Of a stretch of DNA of 64,000 nucleotides, positions 44,992 through 53,415 are shown in pieces. The DNA is taken from the NCBI RefSeq assembly GCF_017183135.1, contig NZ_JADDXW010000009.1, positions 1 to 64,000 of the forward strand. Reading direction: 5' to 3'. A program made the position numbers and the translations under genes. Source of the DNA: Aurantimonas marina. GTDB taxonomy: Bacteria > Pseudomonadota > Alphaproteobacteria > Rhizobiales > Rhizobiaceae. The notes beneath the pieces were generated by a model. The model saw only the letters and a list, made by a program, of their open reading frames with translations. It was not told the DNA's origin and ran no database searches. Every line of letters starts with the position of its first letter. Position 1 is the first letter of the stretch.

Positions 44992-45540
44992 GTGGGGCTT
45001 TCATTGACCCAAGACAACCAACCAACGCTCCCGGAGCGTGCGGATCATTCCTCGTCCTCCGGCCTCGATCGCTCGGACCTCGTCGTGTCCGCGGTGCTCA
45101 TCGTGATCTGCGTCATCCTCTATTGGGATACGACGCGCTGGCCCGCCGTTCCCGCGTCGCTGGCGCAAAACGCCCCGCCCACAGTTTTTCCGCGTCTGCT
45201 GATCGGCTCGATCGTTGTCATGGCCCTGGCGCTTCCCTTCGAACGGATCATCAAACGGCGGTCCGGCGACGAGTTGGATATAGGCGGTGAGAAGAGACCG
45301 AGACCGGTGGTCTTCATCACCGCAGCGCTCATGACCCTGGCTGTCTATTTCATGCCTGTCTTGGGGGTTGTCCCGGTCATGGTCGCGGCGACAGCCCTGC
45401 TTCCGCTGTTGTGGGGAGAAAGGCGCTACGGCCTGATCGCGGCATTCGCGGTCGGGCTGCCGACCGCCGTCGCGGTTCTGTTCGCGGTCGGCCTCAAGGT
45501 GAACCTCGCTTTCGGTCTCACCGGCGCGCTGTTTCGTTAG
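44992..45540 (+). CDS. tctB: Tripartite tricarboxylate transporter small membrane subunit (TctB)
   Basis: About 180 residues with four hydrophobic segments: LVVSAVLIVICVILYW near residue 30, RLLIGSIVVMALALPF near 70, VFITAALMTLAVYFM near 107 and the Ile/Ala-rich end (GLIAAFAVGLPTAVAVLFAVG). This is the length and topology of TctB. Start is uncertain: GTG 44992 or TTG 45004, the latter with GTGGGG six bases ahead. Nine bases separate it from the large subunit gene. Confidence 0.85.
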   Translation: MGLSLTQDNQPTLPERADHSSSSGLDRSDLVVSAVLIVICVILYWDTTRWPAVPASLAQNAPPTVFPRLLIGSIVVMALALPFERIIKRRSGDELDIGGEKRPRPVVFITAALMTLAVYFMPVLGVVPVMVAATALLPLLWGERRYGLIAAFAVGLPTAVAVLFAVGLKVNLAFGLTGALFR

Positions 45541-45549
45541 GAGACGACC

Positions 45550-47079
45550 ATGGACATCGGCGCGATCCTGGCGGGCATTTCACTCATCCTCAACCCCATG
45601 AGCCTGCTACTGATCCTCGTGTCGGTGGTGATCGGAGTGCTCGTCGGGGCCTTGCCGGGCTTGAGCTCCAGCATGGCGGTTGCGCTGCTTCTGCCCTTCA
45701 CCATCGGCATGGATCCGATCCTGGCGATCTCCATGATGGCGGCGCTCTATGTGGCCGGCACCTTCGGCGGCTCTATTACCGCGATCCTCATCAACACGCC
45801 CGGCGCGCCACCCGCGGTCGCCACGTCCTTCGACGGCTATCCGATGGCGCAACGCGGCGAGGCGGGGCGGGCCCTCGGCATGGCGGCGGTCGCAAGCGTC
45901 CTCGGTGGCTTGTTCAGCCTGGTGATCTTCATCCTGTTCACACCGCTGCTCGCCCGCATCGCGCTCAGCTTCCGGCCGCAGGAATATTTTGCCCTCACGC
46001 TGTTCGGATTGTCGATGCTGGCCGCGATCAGCGGCAAGTCGTCGTTGCGAAATCTGATCGCCGGGGGGCTGGGCGTGCTGACGAGCACGGTCGGCATAGC
46101 GCTGGTCAGCGGGATTGAGCGCTTCACCTTCGGCTTTCCCGTTCTCTATGAGGGAATCAACTTCGTCCCGGTTCTCATCGGCATCTTTGCGATCAGCGAG
46201 CTTTTGAACCAGTCGCAAGCGGGCGACAAAGTAATGAAGCGCGTCAAGTCGCTCGCTCTGAAATTGCCCAGCCGCGAGGATTTCCGCCGTTGCCGGATGA
46301 CGATCCTGCGCTCGTCCATCATCGGCACCGTGATCGGGGTTCTGCCGGCCGAAGGCACGACCGTCGCTGCGATCATGGGCTACAACGAGGCCAAGCGCTG
46401 GTCCAAGAATAAGGAAGAGTTCGGCAAGGGCGCCATCGAGGGTATCGCGGGACCGGAAGCGGCGAACAACGCCGGCACCGGCGGCGCCATGGTTCCGACG
46501 CTCGCGCTCGGCATCCCCGGTAGCGGGACGACGGCGATCATTCTCGCGGCATTGATGATGCACGGTCTGAGGCCGGGACCCTTTCTGATGACCGAAACGC
46601 CCGAGTTTCTCTACGCGATCTTCACCGCTATGTTCCTCGCCAACATCCTGTTCCTGGTCGTGGGACTGGGTGGTGTGAAGCTATTTTCCCTGATCACACT
46701 GGTCCCTCGCACGTTCCTTTGGCCGGCGGTGTTCGTCTTCGCGCTGATCGGGTCGTATTCGTTTCGCCAGGCGCCGGTGGACGTATGGGTGATGCTCATT
46801 TCCGGCGTCATCGGCTTCTTCGCCTTGCGCAAGGGATTCGGTCCGGCGCCGTTCGTGATGGGCTTGGTGCTCGGCGGTTTGCTGGAAAAGTCCTGGTCGC
46901 AGTCGATGATTATTTTCGACAGCAACTGGCTGCGATTTTTCGAAAGCCCGATCTGTCTGTTTTTCTATGCGCTGACGCTTTTGAGCCTTGGCGGACCGCT
47001 GCTGTTCGCGAGCCTGCGCCGTCGACTGCAGGGGCCGATGCGCCGCGCGTTTCCATTCAGATCGAACCTGGAGGAGTAG
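45550..47079 (+). CDS. tctA: Tripartite tricarboxylate transporter large membrane subunit (TctA)
   Basis: The 509-residue permease has the highly conserved first half: VGALPGLSSSMAVALLLPF near residue 36, MAALYVAGTFGGSITAILIN near 62, TPGAPPAVATSFDGYPMA near 83, and in the middle GVLPAEGTTVAAIMGYNEA near 260 and ALGIPGSGTTAIILAALM near 318. There are about twelve membrane helices. It moves the acid handed over by the TctC protein, driven by sodium or proton gradient. Confidence 0.94.
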   Translation: MDIGAILAGISLILNPMSLLLILVSVVIGVLVGALPGLSSSMAVALLLPFTIGMDPILAISMMAALYVAGTFGGSITAILINTPGAPPAVATSFDGYPMAQRGEAGRALGMAAVASVLGGLFSLVIFILFTPLLARIALSFRPQEYFALTLFGLSMLAAISGKSSLRNLIAGGLGVLTSTVGIALVSGIERFTFGFPVLYEGINFVPVLIGIFAISELLNQSQAGDKVMKRVKSLALKLPSREDFRRCRMTILRSSIIGTVIGVLPAEGTTVAAIMGYNEAKRWSKNKEEFGKGAIEGIAGPEAANNAGTGGAMVPTLALGIPGSGTTAIILAALMMHGLRPGPFLMTETPEFLYAIFTAMFLANILFLVVGLGGVKLFSLITLVPRTFLWPAVFVFALIGSYSFRQAPVDVWVMLISGVIGFFALRKGFGPAPFVMGLVLGGLLEKSWSQSMIIFDSNWLRFFESPICLFFYALTLLSLGGPLLFASLRRRLQGPMRRAFPFRSNLEE

Positions 47080-47184
47080 GCGGCAGACGGTCCGCTGGAG
47101 CCTGGCTTAACCGTCTCAGGCTGACCGGTCCTCTTGCCCGCTACCGAGCCAGTGCTTTGCGTCTCGTGTCAAAGGAGGATGTCG

Positions 47185-47937
47185 ATGGGTTATCAGGGTG
47201 CACGTGAACTGGAGGGTTGCGTCGTCATCGTGACGGGAAGTGCCCGGAACATCGGGCGCTGTATCGCGCTGGAATTGGCGGATGCCGGTGCCGCCGTGGT
47301 CATTCATACGAGAACCGATCTCGATGCCGCCCGCTCCGTCGAGCAGGAAATCGTCGGCAGCGGTGGACAGGCCATGACGCATGCGGCGGATGTCGGCGAC
47401 CCAGAGCAGGTTCGCGGTCTGGTCGATGCGGCGCTCGCGAAGTTCGGACGGATCGATATTCTCGTCAACAATGCCGCCTCGCGCGGCGACGCGCCATTGG
47501 AGAACATCTCGCTGGAGGATTGGCGTAAGGTCCACAGCAGCATTCTCGACGGCGCCTTCCTCTGCAGCCAGGCTTGTGCTCCGTATCTTTCGGCCAACGG
47601 ACGTGGCGCGATCGTCAACATCGGCGGCGTCGCGGGCCAGGCCGCCGTCGGAGGCCGGGCGCATGTCGTCGCCGCAAAGGCGGGTATCTCGGGTCTGACA
47701 CGGGCCCTTGCCACCGAACTGGCCGACCGCGACCTCACCGTCAATTGCGTCTCGCCGGGCTATATCGACACCAAGCGGGATCATGTCCCGCCGCATTTCC
47801 GCGATCGGCCGGTCCCGTTGAAGCGTCCGGGGAAGCCGGAGGAGATCGCCGCGGCCGTGCGCTTCATGTGCGGCCCCAATGCCCGCTACATCACCGGACA
47901 GACGCTGGGGGTCAACGGCGGCTGGCACATGAACTGA
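47185..47937 (+). CDS. Short-chain dehydrogenase/reductase with altered catalytic residues
   Basis: The 250-residue protein is a full-length SDR: VIVTGSARNIGRCIALEL near residue 13, DILVNNAASRG near 87, RVNC-like TVNCVSPGYIDT near 185 and the C-terminal RYITGQTLGVNGG. However, the active site differs: where the family has Ser it reads NIGGVAG (Gly), and the YxxxK motif reads HVVAAKAG with Val at the Tyr place, while the Lys stays. Classical hydride transfer at an alcohol would be impaired; the enzyme may act on another group or need a different base. An AAAGGAGG site gives start 47185. It follows the transporter and precedes MmgE/PrpD copy 3. Confidence 0.85.
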   Translation: MGYQGARELEGCVVIVTGSARNIGRCIALELADAGAAVVIHTRTDLDAARSVEQEIVGSGGQAMTHAADVGDPEQVRGLVDAALAKFGRIDILVNNAASRGDAPLENISLEDWRKVHSSILDGAFLCSQACAPYLSANGRGAIVNIGGVAGQAAVGGRAHVVAAKAGISGLTRALATELADRDLTVNCVSPGYIDTKRDHVPPHFRDRPVPLKRPGKPEEIAAAVRFMCGPNARYITGQTLGVNGGWHMN

Positions 47938-48038
47938 TCGAGACTCGCTCGGGGTGGGACTGTCCGGGAGGCAGGACGAGGGAAGGGCGCCGCAGGCAGG
48001 GGCAGTGTCGCGGGCCGTAAGGTGAGGGGAGCGGGTTT

Positions 48039-49412
48039 ATGGGTGCTGGACCGAACGAAATAAGTGCGGTGATGCGGACGGTGAGTGCCCATGTCGCGGC
48101 GGCACTGCAGACTGCAATCCCCCGCGACGTCGCGGCGAAGGGCAAGCATCATCTGCTGGATACCCTGGCGGCGATGATCTCGGGCTCGCGGTTGCAGCCG
48201 GGGAGGATGGCTACAGCCTATGTGCAGGGGCAGGGCGGAATGCCCGAGGCATGCGTCATCGGCAGTGACATCATGACCTCGGCAGTTAATGCTGCGCTGG
48301 CGAACGGCATGCTCGCACACGCCGATGAGACGGACGATTCCCACGAGCCGTCCTTCAGTCACCCGGGCTGCGCCGTCGTGCCGGCGGCGCTGGCGATGGC
48401 CGAGCGGCATGGGCGAAGCGGAACCGATCTGCTGCGCGCTGTCGTGCTCGGCTATGACATCGGCGCGCGGTTCACGCTGGCCCTCGGCCCGCGCAATTTC
48501 TACGCCCGCGGTTTCAGCAGCCACGCCTTTGCCGGGCTTTTCGGCGCATCCGCCGCAGCCTTTGCGCTCGCGGGGCTCGGTGCGGACGCCGTGCGGCAGG
48601 GTTTTTCCTTCACGGCCCAGCAGGCTTCCGGCCTCGCCACCTGGGTGCGCGACGAGGAACATGTCGAGAAGGCCTTCGATTTCGCCGGCATGCCCGCCCG
48701 CAACGCGGTCGCCTCCGCGACGATGATGACCGCAGGGTTCACCGGCGTCGCCGACGTCTTTTCTGGCGACCGCAATGTCTTCGCCACTTTTGCGGCGGAT
48801 CCCGACATCGCGGTGATGAGCCGAGAGCTTGGTCGCAATTACGAGATCATGCGCGCCAACATCAAGAAATGGTCGGTCGGCTCGCCGATCCAGGCCGCGC
48901 TGGATGCGATCGAGCATCTCATGGCGCAAGAGGATCTCACCAGCGGTCAGGTCGACACGATTCTCGTGCGTCTGCCGGACAGCGAGGCACATATCGTCGA
49001 TGGACGCACGATGCCGGACGTCAATCTCCAGCATCTCGTGGCCGTGCTTCTGGTTCGCGGTGGCCTCGATTTCAAAAGCGCCCATGACTATGCACTGATG
49101 GAGGATGCGTCGGTGCACGCGATGCGCAAGCGTATTCGCCTTGTCGCCGATGCCGAACTCGGCGCAGCGGTCCCACGCCGTCAGGCGATCGTCGAAGTGG
49201 CGACGCGGGACGGGCGTCGGCTTCGCCGGCGCACCCGCGCGGTCCGTGGGACAGCCGACAACCCGATGGACACCGTCGAAATCGAGGCCAAGGCGTTCGA
49301 TCTTGCCAAGGATGTTTTCGGCGAACAGACCGCGCACGCATTCGTGAGGCGCATTGGGGAGATCGAAACCGTGGCGGATGTGCGTGAGCTCCGGCCGTTG
49401 CTGCAACCGTGA
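48039..49412 (+). CDS. MmgE/PrpD family protein (copy 3)
   Basis: The 457-residue protein has AKGKHHLLDTLAAMISGSRL near residue 28, GMLAHADETDDSHEPSFSHPG near 88 (shortened here to its acidic-His core HADETDDSHE), the AALAMAERHGRSG segment and YARGFSSHAFAGLFGASAAA near 150. The acidic-His core and PG are the family's active-site region. It follows the SDR by 101 bases and is likely part of the TTT operon, so its substrate should be the imported acid or a near derivative. It differs from copies 1 and 2 in the SHE region, so function may differ too. Confidence 0.87.
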   Translation: MGAGPNEISAVMRTVSAHVAAALQTAIPRDVAAKGKHHLLDTLAAMISGSRLQPGRMATAYVQGQGGMPEACVIGSDIMTSAVNAALANGMLAHADETDDSHEPSFSHPGCAVVPAALAMAERHGRSGTDLLRAVVLGYDIGARFTLALGPRNFYARGFSSHAFAGLFGASAAAFALAGLGADAVRQGFSFTAQQASGLATWVRDEEHVEKAFDFAGMPARNAVASATMMTAGFTGVADVFSGDRNVFATFAADPDIAVMSRELGRNYEIMRANIKKWSVGSPIQAALDAIEHLMAQEDLTSGQVDTILVRLPDSEAHIVDGRTMPDVNLQHLVAVLLVRGGLDFKSAHDYALMEDASVHAMRKRIRLVADAELGAAVPRRQAIVEVATRDGRRLRRRTRAVRGTADNPMDTVEIEAKAFDLAKDVFGEQTAHAFVRRIGEIETVADVRELRPLLQP

Positions 49413-49606
49413 GGCTGTCGGCGGTCAGGCGTTCGAGGCACCCGGTCTGTCACTGCGGTTGACGAACTGAGCGGGGGCTGGGGCCAAGCGCGATCCGTGG
49501 CGCAAGACGGTTGTGTTTCGCCGCCCGAGTGGTGTCTATCGCGTCCACGTCGAGACGGAATACGGGCGGCGGCGTAAGAGCCCGAAAACAGGATGGTGAG
49601 GTTTCG

Positions 49607-50479
49607 TTGGTTGGAAAGATCGCTCCCTCGGACTCTGCGGCTAGTGAGTTCCTGGCGGATTTGAAACGTCTCGGGTTCACCGAGTACGAAGCGCGCATCT
49701 ATGTCCAACTGCTGCGCCAGAGTCCGTCCACCGCCTATGAGATTTCCAAGAGTACCGGCGTGCCGCGGCCGAACGCCTACAGCGCGCTGGAGGCTTTGAG
49801 CCAGCGAGCGGCGGTTCTGCCGGTCAGCGAGAATCCGGTTCGCTATGTGGCGGCGGATCCGCAGACGTTCTTGAATTCGGTGTCCCGCCAGACCAGCGCC
49901 TTGTGCAAGGATCTGGGCGCCAAGCTGTCTGATCTGGCGCCCGCGACCAAGGACCAATATGTCTGGATGTTGTGGGGCGAGGAGGCCGCGCACGACAAGA
50001 TCGACGCGCTGATCAATGGCAGCCTGCATACCCTTCTGATCAAGGCCGCGTCCGACATTCTGCGGCGCCACAAGGATACCCTCCGAACGGCGGCGGAACG
50101 CGGCGTCGAAATGATGATCGTCCTGTTCGGGACGGACGCCGAAGAGTTCCGTTTCAGCGACAAATGCCGTGTCTATCTGCACGAGGCCAATGGCGTGCGC
50201 ATGGGGACGACGGACAATCTGTTCACGATCGCGGCCGACCACGAGGAAATGGTGACGGCCGCCGTCGTCGGTGAGGTGATCGCCGCGCATACGCGGAACA
50301 AGCTGGTAGTCAACATGGCGGAATCGCTCGTCCGGCACGATTTCTACATGGCGGAAATTTTTGAGCGGTTCGGCGATCAGATCGACGCGGCCTTCGGCGA
50401 GCATCTTCGCGATCTGCGGCTCGCCTGTTTCACACCGGAGCAGGTCGCGTCGTTCAAGCAGCGGACCGGTCTGAGCTAA
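49607..50479 (+). CDS. TrmB-type transcriptional regulator
   Basis: About 290 residues. The N-terminal winged helix reads LKRLGFTEYEARIYVQLLRQ and SPSTAYEISKSTGVPRPNAY, the typical TrmB domain; the rest resembles a TrmB-like C-terminal ligand domain with VWMLWGEEAAHDKIDALING. TrmB regulators, best known in archaea, sense sugars; bacterial members sense varied ligands. It lies between the TTT-SDR-MmgE unit and the acyl-CoA carboxylation unit, as would suit the regulator of both. Start is probably TTG 49607, behind GTGAGG; TTG 49511 would add 32 residues without sequence support. Confidence 0.82.
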   Translation: MVGKIAPSDSAASEFLADLKRLGFTEYEARIYVQLLRQSPSTAYEISKSTGVPRPNAYSALEALSQRAAVLPVSENPVRYVAADPQTFLNSVSRQTSALCKDLGAKLSDLAPATKDQYVWMLWGEEAAHDKIDALINGSLHTLLIKAASDILRRHKDTLRTAAERGVEMMIVLFGTDAEEFRFSDKCRVYLHEANGVRMGTTDNLFTIAADHEEMVTAAVVGEVIAAHTRNKLVVNMAESLVRHDFYMAEIFERFGDQIDAAFGEHLRDLRLACFTPEQVASFKQRTGLS

Positions 50480-50665
50480 CCCTGCCCCCTGATCCCTTTT
50501 CGCAATCCGTGCCGGCTCATCCGCACGAGATCAGCGTGCCATATTGAAGCCCGGCCGCATCCATCGGCCATGGATCGGATCGCCGCACCACCGTCCCGAC
50601 CGCGATTCCCGGCTGCCTTGGGGCACCGGGCGAAGGCAGCTCATTGCAATCCTCGCACCGAAGTA

Positions 50666-50682
50666 GTAGTCATAGCAACTAC
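50666..50682. promoter_or_regulatory. Inverted repeat GTAGT-N7-ACTAC before the enolase-superfamily gene
   Basis: A 5-7-5 inverted repeat (spacer CATAGCA) about 90 bases before the ATG. It has the same geometry as the repeat at 43736-43752. It could be an operator for the TrmB-type regulator encoded just upstream, but arm sequences differ. Confidence 0.3.
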
Positions 50683-50769
50683 GTAAGCACCCACGGCTTG
50701 CATCGCTTCTGCGGTCCTACGGGAGAAGGCCCAAGTGACTATGACCGGTGGATGCGGGGGAGGTACGCC

Positions 50770-51843
50770 ATGGCGAAAATTCAACGGGCGACGCTGCGAC
50801 GGCTCGCTCTGCCGCTGATCCGGCCCTATCGGCTCTCCTACCGGACGTTTGAAACCTTCGAGCCATTCCTGGTGGAGGTCGAGGATGAAGACGGTCGCTC
50901 GGGCTTCGCCGATGGCCACATCTCTCCGGGTTCCAGCGCCGAAACGCGGGAGGGCGGCTGGGCATTTCTGTGCGAAAGCCTGCGAGCCGCGATCGGACTC
51001 GAGACGACGGCGGCCAAGGCATCGGTGCTCGACCGGTTTACAACAAGCAAGGTCGCGGCGACGGCCTTTGCGACGGCGATCGAGGTGCTTCAGGCCAATC
51101 CTCTGCTCGATTTGCCGGACGAGATGATTCTGCCGCTGCTCACGCCCCTCAACGCGCTTGAGCCTGCGGCGATCGTCGAGGAAATCGAAGCCTGGCTGGC
51201 GCAGGGATTCGGCACCTTCAAGATCAAGGTCGGCAAGGATGTCGATGCCGATCTTCAGCGCGTCGCGATCATTCAAGAAGCGACGCGGGGACGGGCGATG
51301 CTACGGCTCGACGCCAATCGCGCCTACAGCCGAGAGGAGGGCCAACACTTCGCATCCCGGCTCGACCCCGAAGGCATCGAGCTCTTCGAGCAGCCTTGCG
51401 ACGCCGATGATTGGGACGCCAATGCGGCGGTTGCCGCGGTATCGCGCGTGCCGCTGATGCTGGACGAGCCGATCTGCGCGCTGGCCGACATCGATCGCGC
51501 GGCCACGATCCCGGGCGTCGGCTACTGCAAGCTCAAGCTCAAGCGGTTCGGCGGCCTCGACCGTCTGAAGCAAGGCTTGGACGCGGTGCGACAGAACGGC
51601 ATGGAGCCTGTGCTCGGTGACGGTCTGGGAAGCGAGATCCACGGGTGGCTCGAGGCTTGCGTCGCCAGAACGACGATCCACAACGCCGGCGAGTTCAACG
51701 GGTTCTTGAAACCCCGGGATCGCCTGTTCGTCGAACCGATGCCCTTTCAAGACGGCGCCATTCGGCTTCCAGCCGGCTATCGCCCCCGCCTGGATCGCGA
51801 CGCGGTCGAACGGTTCACCCTCGAGCGGCGCGACTTCGAATAG
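50770..51843 (+). CDS. Enolase-superfamily enzyme, muconate lactonizing/mandelate racemase-like
   Basis: The 357-residue protein has an N-terminal capping domain and a barrel with FGTFKIKVGKDVDAD (KxK) near residue 150, LRLDANRAYSREEG (Asp) near 178, IELFEQPCDADDW (Glu) near 205, LMLDEPICALAD (Asp) near 230 and CKLKLKRFGGLDRL (Lys) near 252. So both bases and all three metal ligands are present. It would take a proton alpha to a carboxylate: racemisation, epimerisation, cycloisomerisation or dehydration. GGGGGAGG precedes ATG 50770. It starts the second unit of accessory block 2, before the carboxyltransferase gene. Confidence 0.86.
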   Translation: MAKIQRATLRRLALPLIRPYRLSYRTFETFEPFLVEVEDEDGRSGFADGHISPGSSAETREGGWAFLCESLRAAIGLETTAAKASVLDRFTTSKVAATAFATAIEVLQANPLLDLPDEMILPLLTPLNALEPAAIVEEIEAWLAQGFGTFKIKVGKDVDADLQRVAIIQEATRGRAMLRLDANRAYSREEGQHFASRLDPEGIELFEQPCDADDWDANAAVAAVSRVPLMLDEPICALADIDRAATIPGVGYCKLKLKRFGGLDRLKQGLDAVRQNGMEPVLGDGLGSEIHGWLEACVARTTIHNAGEFNGFLKPRDRLFVEPMPFQDGAIRLPAGYRPRLDRDAVERFTLERRDFE

Positions 51844-51869
51844 AACTCAGCGAGAAGGCGAGAAGACGC

Positions 51870-53402
51870 ATGGCGCATGAAACGATTTTGGCCGAACTCG
51901 ATCGACGCCGCGAGGCCGCGCGTTCCATGGGCGGCGAGGCGAAACTCGCCAAGCGGCGCGAGAGGGGGCAGCTGAATGCGGGGGAGCGTCTCGACGCACT
52001 CGTCGACAAGGACAGCTTCCTAGAGGTCGGCCTGCTCGGCCAGTCGGTTTTCGAGGCCGATGCCGCCGCTACGCCCCGCGACGGCAAGATAACCGGATTC
52101 GGACGCATCGATGGCCGCGACGTCGGCGTCGTCGTCAACGATTTCACCACCAAGGGCGCCTCGACCAGCGCCACCAATTCCAAGAAGATCGGCTATATCC
52201 GCAAAACCTGCACCGAGAAGGGCATGCCCTTCGTCCATGTCGGCGAGTCGACCGGCGCGCGCCTGCCCGACGCCATGGGCTCCAAGGGCATGGGCGCGAT
52301 GCTCGGCAATGACACCAGCCAGTTTCGGCGGATGCGCGATACGCCGTGGGTCGCGGCTGCCCTCGACACCTCCTTCGGATCATCGGCCTGGCTGTGCTGC
52401 TGTTCCGACTTCGCAGTCATGAAAAAGGGCTCGATCATGTCCGTGTCCAGCCCCCGGCTGGTCTCGATGGCGATCGGCGAGAAGGTGGATCTGGAGGAAC
52501 TCGGCGGCTGGCGTCTTCACGCCGATCAGACAGGGCTCATCGACCACTTTGTGGATACCGACGAGGAGGCGATGGCCGCCATCCGCCGGTTCCTGTCCTA
52601 CATGCCGAGCCATAATGGCGTCCTGCCGCCGGAGACGACGACCTCCGAAGGTTCCGGCGCGGAGCAGGACCGGATTCTGGACGTGCTGCCCGAGAAGCGC
52701 ACGCAGGTCTACAACATCAAGAAGATCATCGAGGTGATCTTCGACCAGGATTCGTTCCTCGAGATCAAGCCGCGTTTCGGCAAGTCCGCCGTCGTCGGGC
52801 TTGCCCGCCTCGCCGGCAAGGTCACCGGCATCATCGCCAACAACCCGCATGTCGGCGGCGGCGCTCTGTCGGCCGAGGCGTGTCGCAAGATCATCGATTT
52901 CACCGTGTTGTGCGACAGTTTCAACATTCAGATCGTGCGCCTGATGGACACCCCCGGCTTCGTCGTGGGGACCGATGCCGAACGCCGGGGAGCGCCCGGC
53001 CAGATCATGAATTTCATGAACGCGACCTGCCTCACGACCGTGCCCCAGATCACCGTGATCTGTCGCAAGGCCTACGGCCGCGCTTATGTCGCCATGGGCG
53101 GCGGGGCGCACAACAGCGCGATGGTGGCCTGGCCCACCGCCGAGGTCAGCTTCATGGACCCGGTCTTCGCCACCAGCATCGTGCACAATCTGCAAGCCGG
53201 GCAGGAGGGGTTCGAGGCCGCGCTGGCCGAGATCCAGAAGGATCTCGAAATATGGGACATGGCGCGCATCTTCTCGGCGCATGACGTCATCAAACCCCAG
53301 GAGACGCGCGGCTTTCTCATCCGCATGTTCGACATCCAGGCGCGGCGCCGCTCCGGCGGCGTTGGCGAGCATTTGATGCGTGCCTGGCCGACCAGCTACT
53401 GA
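51870..53402 (+). CDS. Acyl-CoA carboxylase, carboxyltransferase (beta) subunit
   Basis: This 510-residue crotonase-fold subunit has GERLDALVDKDSFLEVG near residue 35, FVHVGESTGARLPDAMGS near 115, GASTSATNSKKIGYIRK, and in the second half SAVVGLARLAGKVTGIIANNP near 298 with VRLMDTPGFVVGTDAERRG near 350 (a metal-free oxyanion pocket pattern) and FMDPVFATSIVHN. The pattern is of propionyl/methylcrotonyl/geranyl-type carboxyltransferases: it moves carboxyl from biotin to an acyl-CoA. Biotin carboxylase and carrier are encoded 2-4 kb downstream on the other strand. The acyl-CoA used cannot be named with confidence. GGCGAGAAGACGC lies ahead of the ATG. Confidence 0.88.
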   Translation: MAHETILAELDRRREAARSMGGEAKLAKRRERGQLNAGERLDALVDKDSFLEVGLLGQSVFEADAAATPRDGKITGFGRIDGRDVGVVVNDFTTKGASTSATNSKKIGYIRKTCTEKGMPFVHVGESTGARLPDAMGSKGMGAMLGNDTSQFRRMRDTPWVAAALDTSFGSSAWLCCCSDFAVMKKGSIMSVSSPRLVSMAIGEKVDLEELGGWRLHADQTGLIDHFVDTDEEAMAAIRRFLSYMPSHNGVLPPETTTSEGSGAEQDRILDVLPEKRTQVYNIKKIIEVIFDQDSFLEIKPRFGKSAVVGLARLAGKVTGIIANNPHVGGGALSAEACRKIIDFTVLCDSFNIQIVRLMDTPGFVVGTDAERRGAPGQIMNFMNATCLTTVPQITVICRKAYGRAYVAMGGGAHNSAMVAWPTAEVSFMDPVFATSIVHNLQAGQEGFEAALAEIQKDLEIWDMARIFSAHDVIKPQETRGFLIRMFDIQARRRSGGVGEHLMRAWPTSY

Positions 53403-53415
53403 CGGAGCGATTGCG

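Noticed and set aside
50643-50650. ATTGCAAT palindrome as another regulator site of block 2
   Set aside because: Too short and without spacer, unlike the other inverted repeats; expected by chance in this length.
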